From DASZHJ01 sp963735465 (lineage in GTDB: Bacteria; Pseudomonadota; Alphaproteobacteria; ATCC43930; CGMCC-115725), in the NCBI GenBank assembly GCA_963735465.1, contig CAVTLA010000001.1, positions 3,782,001 to 3,846,000 of the forward strand: 64,000 nt of DNA, read 5' to 3'. Under the pieces are notes generated by a model. That model had not been told where the DNA came from, did not search any database, and worked only from the letters and a program-made list of their open reading frames with translations. Position numbers and translations under genes: made by a program. Numbering within the stretch: the stretch's first letter is position 1; every line of letters starts with the position of its first letter. Of this stretch, positions 54,144-62,854 are shown piece after piece.

Positions 54144-54917
54144 GTGGCTCCCAAGCGTCCGACCCGGAGTTTGCGGCAGGCGGCGGCGCCGCTCGTCGGG
54201 CTCGCCACCGCGCTCGCCGGGCTCGGCGTCCTCGAGCTTCTGGTGCGTCTTGGCGTCGTCAGCAAATTCCTGGTCTCGCCGCCCCTGGAGGTGATCGGCA
54301 CCTTCGGCCGGCTCGTGACCCAGGAGGATCTCGCCGGCCACTTCCTGCAGACGCTGGGCGAGACCTTCGCGGCGGCGGCGCTGGCGATCCTCGTCGGCGT
54401 GCCGGTCGGCTTCGCGCTCTATCGCTTCCGCCTGCTGCGCGCCGCGATCGAGAACTGGGTCGCCGGGCTCGCGAGCGCGCCCCTGGTGCTGCTCTATCCC
54501 CTCTTCCTCGTCATGTTCGGGCGCACCGTCCTGACCGTGATCGTGATGAGCTTCCTCTCCGGCCTGCCGGCGGTGGTGCTCAAGACCAGCGAGGGCCTGA
54601 GCGGGCTGCGCCCGGTCTTGCTCGACGTCGGCCGCAGCTTCAACGCCGCGCCGGCGCAGCAGTTCTGGAAGATCATGCTGCCGGCGGCGGTACCCACCAT
54701 CTTCACCGGCATCCGCCTGAGCCTGCTCTTCGCCCTCATCAGCGTCGTCGGCGTCGAGTTCCTGATCAATTTCGGCGGCCTCGGCGAGCTGATCGCCGAG
54801 CTCGCCGACCGGTTCGATCTCCCGGGCATGTACGGCGCGATCACCTTCGTGACCGTGGTCAGCGCCTGCTTCTTCCTGACGCTCGAAAGGGTGGAACGAT
54901 GGCTGCGGCCGGCGTGA
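54144..54917 (+). CDS. NitT/TauT-family ABC permease (first of two)
   Basis: A 257-residue permease with about six helices and the EAA-type loop LDVGRSFNAAPAQQFWKIM. The start is GTG at 54144, eight bases after the binding-protein stop. The only nearby ribosome-like site, GGAGG, is very close to it, so the exact start is unsure. It overlaps the second permease by 19 bases. Confidence 0.87.
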   Translation: MAPKRPTRSLRQAAAPLVGLATALAGLGVLELLVRLGVVSKFLVSPPLEVIGTFGRLVTQEDLAGHFLQTLGETFAAAALAILVGVPVGFALYRFRLLRAAIENWVAGLASAPLVLLYPLFLVMFGRTVLTVIVMSFLSGLPAVVLKTSEGLSGLRPVLLDVGRSFNAAPAQQFWKIMLPAAVPTIFTGIRLSLLFALISVVGVEFLINFGGLGELIAELADRFDLPGMYGAITFVTVVSACFFLTLERVERWLRPA

Positions 54918-55690
54918 TGGCGCCGCGGCGCGCCGGCGCCCGCGTCGGCGCGGTGGGACGGGTGCGTCTCGGGATCGTCCTCGGCCTCTGGGTCGTGTGG
55001 GAGATGACAGCGGCGTCGGGCCTGTTCTACCGCGGCGTCGTTCCCTCGACGGCGGTCATCGCGCGCGCGCTCTGGCATCTCGTCTCCAGCGCCGACTTCT
55101 ACTTCAATCTCTCGGTCACGGCGGGCGAGCTCGCCGCGGCGATGGCGCTGGGCGGCGGCGCCGGACTGCTCGTGGGACTCGTCCTCGGCGCCGACCGCTT
55201 TCTCGGCCGCGCCTTCGAGCCCTATCTCTATTATCTCGGGCCGACGCCCAAGATCGTGTTTCTGCCGGTGCTCATCGTGATGTTCGGCGTCGACGAAGGC
55301 TCCAAGATCGCGATGGGTGCGATCTCCAGCTTTTTCCCCGTGGCGCTCAGCGTGGCGGCCGGCGTGCGCGGCGTGGATCCGGTCCTGGTGCGGGTGGGAC
55401 GGAGCTTCCACGCGAGCGCCTGGCACATGACGCTCAAGGTCTATCTCCCCGCCCTGGTGCCGGCGCTCATCAACGGCGTCCGCCTCGGCCTTGGCGTGGG
55501 CATCATCGGCGTGCTGCTCTCCGAGACCGTGCTCTCGAACCGCGGCCTCGGATTCATCGCGATCGACGCCTACAACCACTTCAACATGCCGGCGATGTAT
55601 TCGATCCTGATCGTGATCTTCGCCCTCGCGATCCTGCTCAATACGCTGATCGAGCGCCTGGGCCGCCGGTTCGGCGCCAGGCGGGCCTGA
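54899..55690 (+). CDS. NitT/TauT-family ABC permease (second of two)
   Basis: A 263-residue permease homologous to its neighbour. The coupling loop is VRVGRSFHASAWHMTLKVYL and the core contains GLVLGADRFLGRAFEPYLYY. Two different permeases in tandem imply a heterodimeric channel, whereas NitT/TauT systems usually use one permease twice. It is the last gene of the 50424-55690 operon. Confidence 0.9.
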   Translation: MAAAGVMAPRRAGARVGAVGRVRLGIVLGLWVVWEMTAASGLFYRGVVPSTAVIARALWHLVSSADFYFNLSVTAGELAAAMALGGGAGLLVGLVLGADRFLGRAFEPYLYYLGPTPKIVFLPVLIVMFGVDEGSKIAMGAISSFFPVALSVAAGVRGVDPVLVRVGRSFHASAWHMTLKVYLPALVPALINGVRLGLGVGIIGVLLSETVLSNRGLGFIAIDAYNHFNMPAMYSILIVIFALAILLNTLIERLGRRFGARRA

Positions 55691-55780
55691 CGCTTCGTTA
55701 CGTATTGATCTAATTAGGATTTAGTCGATTTCCTGGCACCGGAAGCCGGGCCAGCCGGGCGGGAAATATAGCGCCTGCAC

Positions 55781-55794
55781 GTGACCGTGGTCAC
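55781..55794. promoter_or_regulatory. CRP/FNR-type palindromic site
   Basis: GTGACCGTGGTCAC is a perfect 14-base palindrome of the GTGA-N6-TCAC form recognised by CRP/FNR-family regulators; the flanking A after TCAC fits the extended TGTGA-N6-TCACA consensus on one side. It lies 61 bases upstream of the start codon of the 43-residue peptide gene. Confidence 0.55.
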
Positions 55795-55855
55795 ATACGC
55801 CGGGTCTGAGCGCGCCTAGCTTTCGTTTACGGCAACAAGAAAGCAGGAGACGAAA

Positions 55856-55987
55856 ATGCACGCCAGGATCGGCTTCAACAATCCCGTGTCCGGTTCGTGG
55901 AGCCTGGGGCTCCTCGACGGCAATCTCCTGCTCGTGACGGCCTTGGCACTCGGCGGCCTGGTGGTAACGCTGTTCACCGGCCTCTGA
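55856..55987 (+). CDS. Tiny membrane peptide (43 aa)
   Basis: A 43-residue frame begins MHARIGFNNPVSGSWSLG and ends in one hydrophobic span, LLLVTALALGGLVVTLFTGL. AGGAGA lies five bases before the ATG, one of the best ribosome sites in the window, which argues it is translated. A CRP-like palindrome precedes it and it stands alone between the importer operon and a convergent SDR. No family known. Confidence 0.6.
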   Translation: MHARIGFNNPVSGSWSLGLLDGNLLLVTALALGGLVVTLFTGL

Positions 55988-56023
55988 GTCCACCTACGGC
56001 CGCCGATCGCCGCGGCGGGAGGA

Positions 56024-56890
56024 TCAGCGCTGATTGGCGGGAGCGGCCAGGAACGCGGCGAACTGATCCCTGTAGTCGGGATGCCAGCGCGACAGTGGCG
56101 GGCGGTTGCGGATGATGTCCTCCGCGGCCCACAGCATGCGCTTGTTGTCGATCTCCCGCGTCACTTCATTGTCGGGGCAGATGATGTAGAAGTCGCCCGC
56201 CGCCATGCGGTCGAGCAGCATGTCGATCACCTGCTCCGGCGTCCAGGCGCCGGGCGGCTTCGTGCCCGCCGTTCCCCGGGTCATGCCGGTGAAGGTCGAT
56301 CCCGGCACCAGCAGATGCGCGCTGACCTTGCAGCCCTGGACGTTGCGCAGCGAGTGCGCGAGACCCTCGGTCAGGACCTTCACGCCGGCTTTCGAGACGT
56401 TGTAGGCGGTGTCGCCGGGCGGGCAGGTGATCCCCTGCTTCGAGCCGGTGTTGACGATGGCGCACGGCGTGCCCTGATCGATCATCGCCTGGGTGAAGCT
56501 CTGCACGCCGTTGATGACGCCCCAGAGATTGATCTCGAGGACCCGGCGCCAGCGCTCGGGATGATCCCAGGGGCCGCCGCCCGGCGCGGTGCCGGCGTTG
56601 TTCATCAGCAGCGCCACCTCGCCGAACTCGCCATAGGCGGCATCCCGGAGGCGATGCACCGCGTGCTCGTCGCTGACGTCGGTGGGAACCGCCAGCACGT
56701 CGGCGACGCCGCGCTTGGCGGCTGCCGCGACGGTGTCCGTCGCCTTCTCCAGCGCGCTGCCGCCGATGTCCGCCAGGCAGACGCGCATGCCCAGGGCGGC
56801 GAATCGCGTCGCGGCGGCGAGGCCGATGCCGCTTGCCGCGCCCGTGATGACGGCGACGCGACCCTCGGACAGTGCGGGATGCTGGCTCAT
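56024..56890 (-). CDS. Short-chain dehydrogenase/reductase (SDR)
   Basis: A 288-residue classical SDR. It has the cofactor motif ITGAASGIGLAAATRFA near residue 15, LMNNAGTAPGG (NNAG), catalytic Ser in IVNTGSKQG and YNVSK (Tyr/Lys). The Asp in CLADIGG suggests NAD(H) preference. The C-terminal 50 residues (DNEVTREIDNKRMLWAAEDI) are longer than minimal SDRs. It follows MsrA by ten bases and is probably the last gene of an MsrB-MsrA-SDR operon. Confidence 0.9.
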   Translation of the reverse strand: MSQHPALSEGRVAVITGAASGIGLAAATRFAALGMRVCLADIGGSALEKATDTVAAAAKRGVADVLAVPTDVSDEHAVHRLRDAAYGEFGEVALLMNNAGTAPGGGPWDHPERWRRVLEINLWGVINGVQSFTQAMIDQGTPCAIVNTGSKQGITCPPGDTAYNVSKAGVKVLTEGLAHSLRNVQGCKVSAHLLVPGSTFTGMTRGTAGTKPPGAWTPEQVIDMLLDRMAAGDFYIICPDNEVTREIDNKRMLWAAEDIIRNRPPLSRWHPDYRDQFAAFLAAPANQR

Positions 56891-56900
56891 GCGCCCGCCC

Positions 56901-57623
56901 TCAGTTCGAGAGACCCGCCGTCGCCACCAGCACCGGCTCGTCGCGATAGAGATCCGGGAACAGGCGCTTCAGCTCCGCCACCTTCGGCAGGTCGTTGATG
57001 ACGATGTAGGGATATGTCGGGTGCTGGGTCAGGAAATCCTGGTGGTAGGCCTCGGCGGGAAAGAAAGCGCGATCGGGCTCGATCCGCGTCACGATCGCCG
57101 CGTCGAACGCATGCGCCTGGTCAAGCTGGGCGATATAGGCCTTCGCTGTTGCGGCCTGCTCCTCAGTCACCGGGAAGATCGCCGAGCGGTACTGGGTGCC
57201 GCTGTCCGGGCCCTGGCGATTGAGCTGGGTCGGGTCATGGGCGACGGAGAAATAGATCTGCAGGATCCGCCCATAGGTGATCTTGCGGGGATCGAAGGTG
57301 ACGCGCACGGATTCCGCGTGACCCGTCGCGCCCGTGCCCACCATCTCGTATTGCGCCGTCTTCTTCTCGCCGCCGGCATAGCCGGAGACCGCGTTGGTGA
57401 CGCCCTCCACATGCTGGAAGACGCCCTGGACACCCCAGAAGCATCCGCCGGCGAGAACCGCGGTCTCGGAGGCCGCCTGCGTCGCGGGCTCGTCCTGCGC
57501 CGGCGCCGGGATCACCCGCGCGCTTTCGGCGAGGGAGGGCGACGAGCGCAGCGCCAGCCCCACCGACAGGAGAAGCGCCAGGACAAACAATCCGGTCCAG
57601 ACGCGCCATCTATGCTTCATCAT
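56901..57623 (-). CDS. msrA: Peptide-methionine (S)-S-oxide reductase, membrane-anchored MsrA
   Basis: A 240-residue MsrA with an N-terminal signal-anchor (VWTGLFVLALLLSVGLAL), so the enzyme faces the periplasm. The catalytic motif is GGCFWG (Cys61); GYAGG, TGHAESVRVTFDP and AHDPTQLNRQGPDSGTQYRS are conserved substrate-site segments. The resolving cysteines common in some MsrA C-termini are absent. AAGGAGAG supports the ATG at 57623. It repairs S-sulfoxides in exported proteins. Confidence 0.92.
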   Translation of the reverse strand: MMKHRWRVWTGLFVLALLLSVGLALRSSPSLAESARVIPAPAQDEPATQAASETAVLAGGCFWGVQGVFQHVEGVTNAVSGYAGGEKKTAQYEMVGTGATGHAESVRVTFDPRKITYGRILQIYFSVAHDPTQLNRQGPDSGTQYRSAIFPVTEEQAATAKAYIAQLDQAHAFDAAIVTRIEPDRAFFPAEAYHQDFLTQHPTYPYIVINDLPKVAELKRLFPDLYRDEPVLVATAGLSN

Positions 57624-57739
57624 CGGAGACTCTCCTTCGCCGCGGGTGCGGCAGCCGCAACGTCCTCAGATACGCATTGCCGCATCGGATTGTCATGGGA
57701 ATAGCGCCCATCACAGGCATGTGATCCCGGACGGGAGTC

Positions 57740-58141
57740 TCACGCCGGCTTGAAGTTCATCGCCACGCCGTTGATGCAATAGCGCTGATGGGTCGGCGGC
57801 GGGCCGTCGTCGAAGACGTGGCCCAGGTGGCTGCCGCAGTTCGCGCAGTGAACCTCGGTCCGCACCATGCCGAGGCTGCGATCGACCGTGGTCTCGGTGG
57901 CCCCCTCCACCGGCTCGTCGAAGCTCGGCCATCCCGTGCCGCTCTCGAACTTCCGCTTCGTCTCGAACAGCACCTGGTCGCAGGCCGCGCAGGAAAACCG
58001 GCCGGGCCGCTTTTCCGAGAGCAGCGCACAGCTTCCCGGCGCCTCGGTGCCGTGGGCGCGCATCACATCGTATTGCTCGGGCGTCAGAATCCGCCGCCAT
58101 TCGGCGTCGGTGTGGGTGACCGGGTAGGTCTTGACCGTCAT
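57740..58141 (-). CDS. msrB: Peptide-methionine (R)-S-oxide reductase MsrB
   Basis: A 133-residue MsrB without a signal peptide, hence cytoplasmic. Zn ligands are Cys51/Cys54 (CAAC) and Cys99/Cys102 (CANC). The catalytic Cys122 is in RYCINGVAMNF, with SGTGWPSF and EVHCANCGSHLGHVF also present. AGAGGT precedes the ATG. It is the first gene of the operon and lies 58 bases after the FecCD-type ATPase. Confidence 0.93.
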   Translation of the reverse strand: MTVKTYPVTHTDAEWRRILTPEQYDVMRAHGTEAPGSCALLSEKRPGRFSCAACDQVLFETKRKFESGTGWPSFDEPVEGATETTVDRSLGMVRTEVHCANCGSHLGHVFDDGPPPTHQRYCINGVAMNFKPA

Positions 58142-58199
58142 GGGTACCTCTTCAAGTGGCTCCGTGCTGGAACGTATATAGTGATTTGCCCGGGCGAGA

Positions 58200-58979
58200 C
58201 TACCGCGGGCTTCGCGGCACGCACGCCTTCAGGGTACCGCCGACGTCGACGATATCGACGTCGACGCCGTAGAGGAGCTTCATCGTCTCCGAGGTGATCG
58301 CCTCCTCCGGCGTCCCGATCCGCGCCAGGGCGCCGCCCTGCAGCAGGGCGACTTTCGTGGCGCAGGCAAAGGCCTGCTCGGGATGATGGGTCGAGAACAG
58401 CATCGACATCCCGCGGGCGGCGAGCTGGCGGAGCTGGTCGAGGACGCGGAGCTGGTTGCCGAAATCCAGATTGGCCGTGGGCTCGTCCAGCACCAGGAGC
58501 CGGGCTCCCTGGGCCAGCGCCCGGGCGATCAGCGCCAGCTGCCGCTCGCCGCCGCTGATCCTGAGCCAGTCGCGATCCGCAAGCGCGATGATGCCCAGGG
58601 TCGCCAGCGCCTCTTCCGCCGCCGCGCGGTCCGCCGCGCCGGGCGCCGCGAAGACGCCGCGATGGGCGGTGCGGCCCATCAGCACCATCTCGCGGACGGT
58701 GAACGGGAACTGCCCGCCGCCGCTCTGGGGGACGTAGCCGAAGGCAAGCGCCCGCCGCCGCGCATCCCAGCCCGCGGTCTCCGCGCCATCCATGCGGATG
58801 CGGCCGGCGATGGGTGCCAGAAGCCCCAGCACGGTCTTGAACAGCGTCGTCTTGCCGCCGCCGTTCGGGCCCAGGAGGCAGAGCACCTCGCCGGGCGCGA
58901 TCGCGAAGCTGACGCCGCGGCCGACCGTGCGGCCGCGATAGCCGAAGCTCAAATCCTCGACGACGAGACCGGCGCTCAA
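58200..58979 (-). CDS. FecCD-type ABC importer ATP-binding protein
   Basis: A 259-residue ATPase of the iron-siderophore/cobalamin class. Walker A is GPNGGGKTTLF, with signature ISGGERQLALIARAL, Walker B LLVLDEPTANLD and the H-loop STHHPEQAF. Its N-terminus overlaps the permease 3' end by ATGA (58976-58979). It powers the permease at 58976. Metal or cofactor specificity is unclear. Confidence 0.91.
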   Translation of the reverse strand: MSAGLVVEDLSFGYRGRTVGRGVSFAIAPGEVLCLLGPNGGGKTTLFKTVLGLLAPIAGRIRMDGAETAGWDARRRALAFGYVPQSGGGQFPFTVREMVLMGRTAHRGVFAAPGAADRAAAEEALATLGIIALADRDWLRISGGERQLALIARALAQGARLLVLDEPTANLDFGNQLRVLDQLRQLAARGMSMLFSTHHPEQAFACATKVALLQGGALARIGTPEEAITSETMKLLYGVDVDIVDVGGTLKACVPRSPR

Positions 58980-60058
58980 TTCCAGCCTCGCCGGCCGCGC
59001 GCCAGAAGCACCAGGAACACCGGCGTGCCGATCGCCGCCGTCAGCACGCCGAGGGGCAGCTCGATCGTGCCCAGGGTGCGCGCCACCGTATCCACCAGCA
59101 GGAGATAGGCCGCGCCCAGGATCGCCGCCATCGGCAGCAGCCGAGCAAAGGACGGGCCGACGATCAGCCGGGCGATGTGGGGCACCACCAGCCCGACCCA
59201 GCCGACGATGCCGCTGACCGCCACCGCCGCCGCGGTCATCAGCGTCGCCGCCGCGACGACGCTGCCGCGCACCCAGCGGATGCGCACGCCGAGCGCGCTC
59301 GCCTCCTCGTCGCCGAGCGTCATGACGTCGAGCTGCCAGCGCAGCAGGATCAGCGGCAGCATCGCGACGGCGACGGGCGCCGCCACCGCCAGAAGATCGC
59401 CGCGATTGAACGCCGCCAGGCTGCCCAGCAGCCAGAAGGTGATGGCGGGAAGCTGATTCTCGGGATCGGCGAGGAACTTCATCAGCGCCACGCCCGATCC
59501 CATGAGCGCGCCGATGACCACGCCGCTCAGCACCAGCACGAGGACGGGATCGCGGCCGCGGATCGCGGTCGCCACGCCGTAGACCGCCAGCACCGCGACC
59601 AGGCCGCCGGCGAAGGCGCTGGCTTCGATCCCCGCGACGGGGAGCGCCAGGAAGATTCCGGCGACGGCACCCAGCGCCGAGCCCGAGGAGACGCCGAGGA
59701 TATCAGGCGAGACCAGAGGATTGCGGAACAGCCCCTGATAGGCCGCGCCGGCGCTGGCGAGCGCGGCGCCCACCAGCATTGCGCCGAGGATGCGCGGGCC
59801 GCGGATGGCGAAGACGACGGTGGCACCCGCGGCGTCCGGGCTCGGAAGGCCCGAGAGTTTCGCCCAGACCAGCGCCGCCAGCATGGACGGCGTCACCGGA
59901 TATGTCCCGATCGCGAGCGCCACTCCGGCGGCGAGCAGCAGCAGGAGCAGCGCGCCGGCGATTGAGAGCGCGACGGGCGCGTCAGCCCGGCGGGGTCGTG
60001 CCGGCGAGAAGCTGGTCAAGCTGCGCCTCGCTCGGTTCCTGCTGATAGAAGAGGGCAT
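58976..60058 (-). CDS. FecCD-type ABC importer permease
   Basis: Up to 360 residues with about ten helices. GPRILGAMLVGAALASAGAA, GLFRNPLVSPDILGVSSGSA and GWVGLVVPHIARLIVGPSF are the conserved FecCD/BtuC segments. The frame opens with ATG at 60058, well inside the binding-protein gene; a TTG at 60016 or a later codon could be the true start, as the first 25 residues are Arg/Ser-rich. It imports Fe-chelate, haem, cobalamin or an oxyanion. Confidence 0.88.
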   Translation of the reverse strand: MPSSISRNRARRSLTSFSPARPRRADAPVALSIAGALLLLLLAAGVALAIGTYPVTPSMLAALVWAKLSGLPSPDAAGATVVFAIRGPRILGAMLVGAALASAGAAYQGLFRNPLVSPDILGVSSGSALGAVAGIFLALPVAGIEASAFAGGLVAVLAVYGVATAIRGRDPVLVLVLSGVVIGALMGSGVALMKFLADPENQLPAITFWLLGSLAAFNRGDLLAVAAPVAVAMLPLILLRWQLDVMTLGDEEASALGVRIRWVRGSVVAAATLMTAAAVAVSGIVGWVGLVVPHIARLIVGPSFARLLPMAAILGAAYLLLVDTVARTLGTIELPLGVLTAAIGTPVFLVLLARGRRGWN

Positions 60059-61068
60059 AGAAGCGCCGCGCCTCGGCGCGGATATCCTCGGGGAACGCCG
60101 CGGGATAGAACAGCGTCGCGAGCCAGCGCACGCCGATCAGCCGGTTGGCCGCCGGCGGCTCGTCGGCCCAGCCGAACGGCAGCGCCGGCGCGAGATAGAC
60201 GTGCTTGCTTCGGACCGCCGCGATCTGCTGCCACGCCGCATCGTGCCAGATCGCCGCGTAGAAAGCGGGATCGATGGCGATGACGACATCCGGCTGCCAC
60301 GTCAGCAGCTGCTCCATCGAGACCTCGGCGAGGCCGCGGGCGCCGAGCGACGGCGTCGCCACATTGCGCGCGCCCGCCAGCTCCAACGCCTCGGCGTTGA
60401 TGGAGCCGGCGAGGCCGGTCTCCAGGCCGCGCGGTCCGCGGGCGATATAGACGCTGGGGCGCTTGTCCGGCGGCACGGCGGCGACGCGGCTCTTGACCAG
60501 CGCCAGGGTCTCCTCGGCGTAGCGCGCGAGGGTCTCCGCGCGCGGCTGCGCACCCAGGCACCACCCCCAGCTTGCGCAAGGTCGTGGGCGTGTCGGCGAG
60601 GCCGCCGGCGATCAGGACATAGGGAATGCCGGTCTGCTCCTGCACGCGATTGGCCAGGGAGACGAAGGTGTCGCTGACATAGCCGAGATCGACAATGAGA
60701 TCGGGCTTCGCCTTGACCACGGTCTCGAGGTTGATGGTGTTGCCACGGCCGGTCAGCCGGCCCAGGCCCGGCAGGCTGGCCTCCGGCGCCGGCAGGAAGG
60801 CGGCCTCCGCCGGAGACAAGGCACGGGTCAGGCCGACAAGCTTCTCCGGCGCCACGATCAGCAGGTCGATCGACGCCGGCGGCCCCGCCGGCAGCACGCG
60901 CCCGACCTGGGCGGGAAGCGTGACCATGCGCCCGCCATCGTCGGTAAAGGCGATCTGCGCCGCCGCGGCGAGCGGGGCAATCCCGATCGCGATCGCCAGA
61001 AGCGGCGCCAGCCCACGACGCATCACGGCGCGAAGTCTCGCGCAACCGTTGATGGCGCTTGGTTTCAT
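59982..61068 (-). CDS. FecB/BtuF-like ABC substrate-binding protein (interrupted by a one-base insertion)
   Basis: From the ATG at 61068 a Sec signal (LAPLLAIAIGIAPLAAAAQ) leads into RMVTLPAQVGRVLPAGPPAS and LETVVKAKPDLIVDLGYVSD. The frame breaks near 60557-60558 (one surplus G of GG on the plus strand). It resumes as LGAQPRAETLARYAEE, RPSVYIARGPRGLETGLAG and a typical C-terminal lobe ending at 59982. Restored length is about 361 residues. The ATG follows GGGAGATG. The substrate-class motif TGRGNTINLE is more like putative metal/oxyanion binders than siderophore binders, but this is not firm. The break is probably a sequence error. Confidence 0.83.
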
Positions 61069-61374
61069 CAGCACATCTCCCGGCAGATGCAGGGGCGGCG
61101 GACCGGCCGGCCACCGGACTATCCCATCGAATATAGCGCGCGGCACCGGCACGGGAGAACACGACTATGCGGCCCGATCCTTGGCGACTTGAAGCCTGCG
61201 GCTTCCCGCGGGGGTCCGGTTGACCCGAATCTCCGCATCTGCCTAAATCATAGGCGACCTTCCCGTGGCTGATAATCCCCCTCCGCCGCCTCTACCCCAC
61301 GGCTTACCGGCATGGGAATTGCGTGGTGCAGCGCCGGCCCGACCTCGCGCCGCATCTCTCTAGGGAGCCATCCG
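61069..61374. other. Divergent intergenic region
   Basis: About 305 bases between two divergent transporter operons. The left part is very GC-rich with several short CCGG repeats; the right part includes AATCATAGG and GATAATCC stretches that could hold promoters. No complete riboswitch or palindromic operator could be supported. Confidence 0.45.
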
Positions 61375-62157
61375 ATGATCCGCTATCTCCTGGCCGCGTC
61401 GCTGCTGCTGATGCCGGCGGCGGCACCGGCGCAGTCCCTGGTTTCCTCCGGCCAGATTACCTGGGGCCTCGCTGCCACTTTCCCGCCCTTCGAGTTCATC
61501 CAGGACGAGAAGCCCGTCGGCTTCGACTTGGATCTCGCCGATGCACTTTCGAAAAAGCTGGCGCTGACCTCGACGGTGACGACCTTCGAGTTCAAGGGGC
61601 TGATCCCGGCGCTCCTCGGCAAGCGGATCGATGCGATCATCAGCGGCATGTACATCAATGCCGAGCGCCAGGAAGTGGCGGAGTTCGTGCCCTATGTGCT
61701 GGTCGGCAACCAGATCGTCGTGCGTCACGGCAATCCGCTGAAAGTGACGGAGCCGATGTCGCTCTGCAGCCATCGCGTCGCCGCCCCGGTCGGCACCGCC
61801 TTCGAGATCGCCGCGAACAAGGTGAACACCGACTGTCTCGCGGCGGGCAAGCCCGCCCTGACGATCCTGGCGCTGCCAGGCACCACGACCTGCGCGCTCG
61901 CCCTCACCCAGGATCGGGCGGACGCGATCATCGTCTCCACGCCCACGGCCGCCGCGCTGATGAACGGCACGCCCGATACCTATGACGCCGCGGGCGCCCC
62001 CTACGACAACGACACCAAGGTCGGCATCGCCATCGCCAAGGACAATCCGGCGCTCAAAGCCGCGATGCAGAAGGCCATGCAGTCCGTGGTCGCCGACGGC
62101 ACCTATGCCGCCCTGCTGACGAAGTGGAAACTGCCGCCCAGCAGCTCTGCCTTCTGA
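61375..62157 (+). CDS. Polar amino-acid ABC substrate-binding protein
   Basis: A 260-residue periplasmic protein of the SBP_bac_3 family with Sec signal MIRYLLAASLLLMPAAAPAQ. The family start WGLAATFPPFEFIQDEKPVG, FDLDLADALSKKLAL, the hinge IPALLGKRIDAIISGMYINA and YDNDTKVGIAIAKDNPAL are conserved. It has two cysteines (SLCSHR and NTDCLAAG) that may form a disulfide. AGGGAG supports the ATG at 61375. Confidence 0.91.
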   Translation: MIRYLLAASLLLMPAAAPAQSLVSSGQITWGLAATFPPFEFIQDEKPVGFDLDLADALSKKLALTSTVTTFEFKGLIPALLGKRIDAIISGMYINAERQEVAEFVPYVLVGNQIVVRHGNPLKVTEPMSLCSHRVAAPVGTAFEIAANKVNTDCLAAGKPALTILALPGTTTCALALTQDRADAIIVSTPTAAALMNGTPDTYDAAGAPYDNDTKVGIAIAKDNPALKAAMQKAMQSVVADGTYAALLTKWKLPPSSSAF

Positions 62158-62169
62158 CCTCGCGATGCG

Positions 62170-62854
62170 ATGGCGCTCTTCTCGCCCACGCTGCTGCTGC
62201 ACTACCTGCTCAGCCCGCAGTTTGCCGCCGCCGCGCTGACCACGCTGTGGCTCAGCATCGCCGCGCTCTTCGTCGGGCATCGTGATCGGGCTCATGCTGG
62301 CGGTCGGCCAGGAATCGCCGTTCCGGGCCATCCGGCTCCTGGTGCTCGGCTATCTCTGGCTGTTCCGCGGCACGCCGGTGCTGCTGCAGCTGGTCTTCGC
62401 CTTCAACGTGCTGCCGGCGTTCAAGCTCGTGCTGCCGGGCTTCGCCTGCGCGGTGCTGGCGCTGGGACTGAACGAGGGCGCCTATATGGCGGAGATCATG
62501 CGATCCGGCCTGCGCGCGGTGGGGCGCGGGCAGCGGATGGCGGCGCGGGCGCTGGGATTGGAGGAGCGGCAGATCTTCGTCTGGATCGCGCTGCCCCAGG
62601 CGCTCCGCATCATCATCCCGCCGATCGGCAACCAGTTCATCGGCATGCTCAAGCTCTCCGCCATCGTCTCCGTCATCGGCGTGCAGGAATTGCTGCTGAT
62701 CGCCGACCAGACGGCGTCCGGTAATTTCCGCTATATCGAGACGCTGACCGCGGCCGGTCTCTATTATCTGGCGCTGACGACTCTGTTCATGGGCGGACAG
62801 CATCTGATCGAGCGCGGACTCGCCCGAAGGCCGGCGCGGCAGGCGCGGCGATGA
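62170..62854 (+). CDS. Polar amino-acid ABC permease (interrupted by a one-base insertion)
   Basis: The ATG at 62170 gives MALFSPTLLLHYLLSPQFAA, then TTLWLSIAALFVG, and the frame breaks at 62275-62277, where GGG has one G too many. The correct frame continues IVIGLMLAVGQESPFRAIR, then YLWLFRGTPVLLQL, NEGAYMAEIMRSGLRAVGRG (the HisM-type EAA loop) and ends at 62854. Restored length is about 227 residues. Its stop overlaps the ATPase start by ATGA. Probably a sequence error, since the transporter is otherwise complete. Confidence 0.84.

Noticed and set aside
61069..61165. Possible cobalamin riboswitch upstream of the FecCD-type binding protein
   Set aside because: On the minus strand pieces resembling GGTGCC, GGGAnnnnnGGTG and CCCCTGCATCTG occur in order, but the spacing is wrong, the central box has mismatches and the later GCCACTG box is absent. 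The likeness is probably chance in GC-rich sequence.
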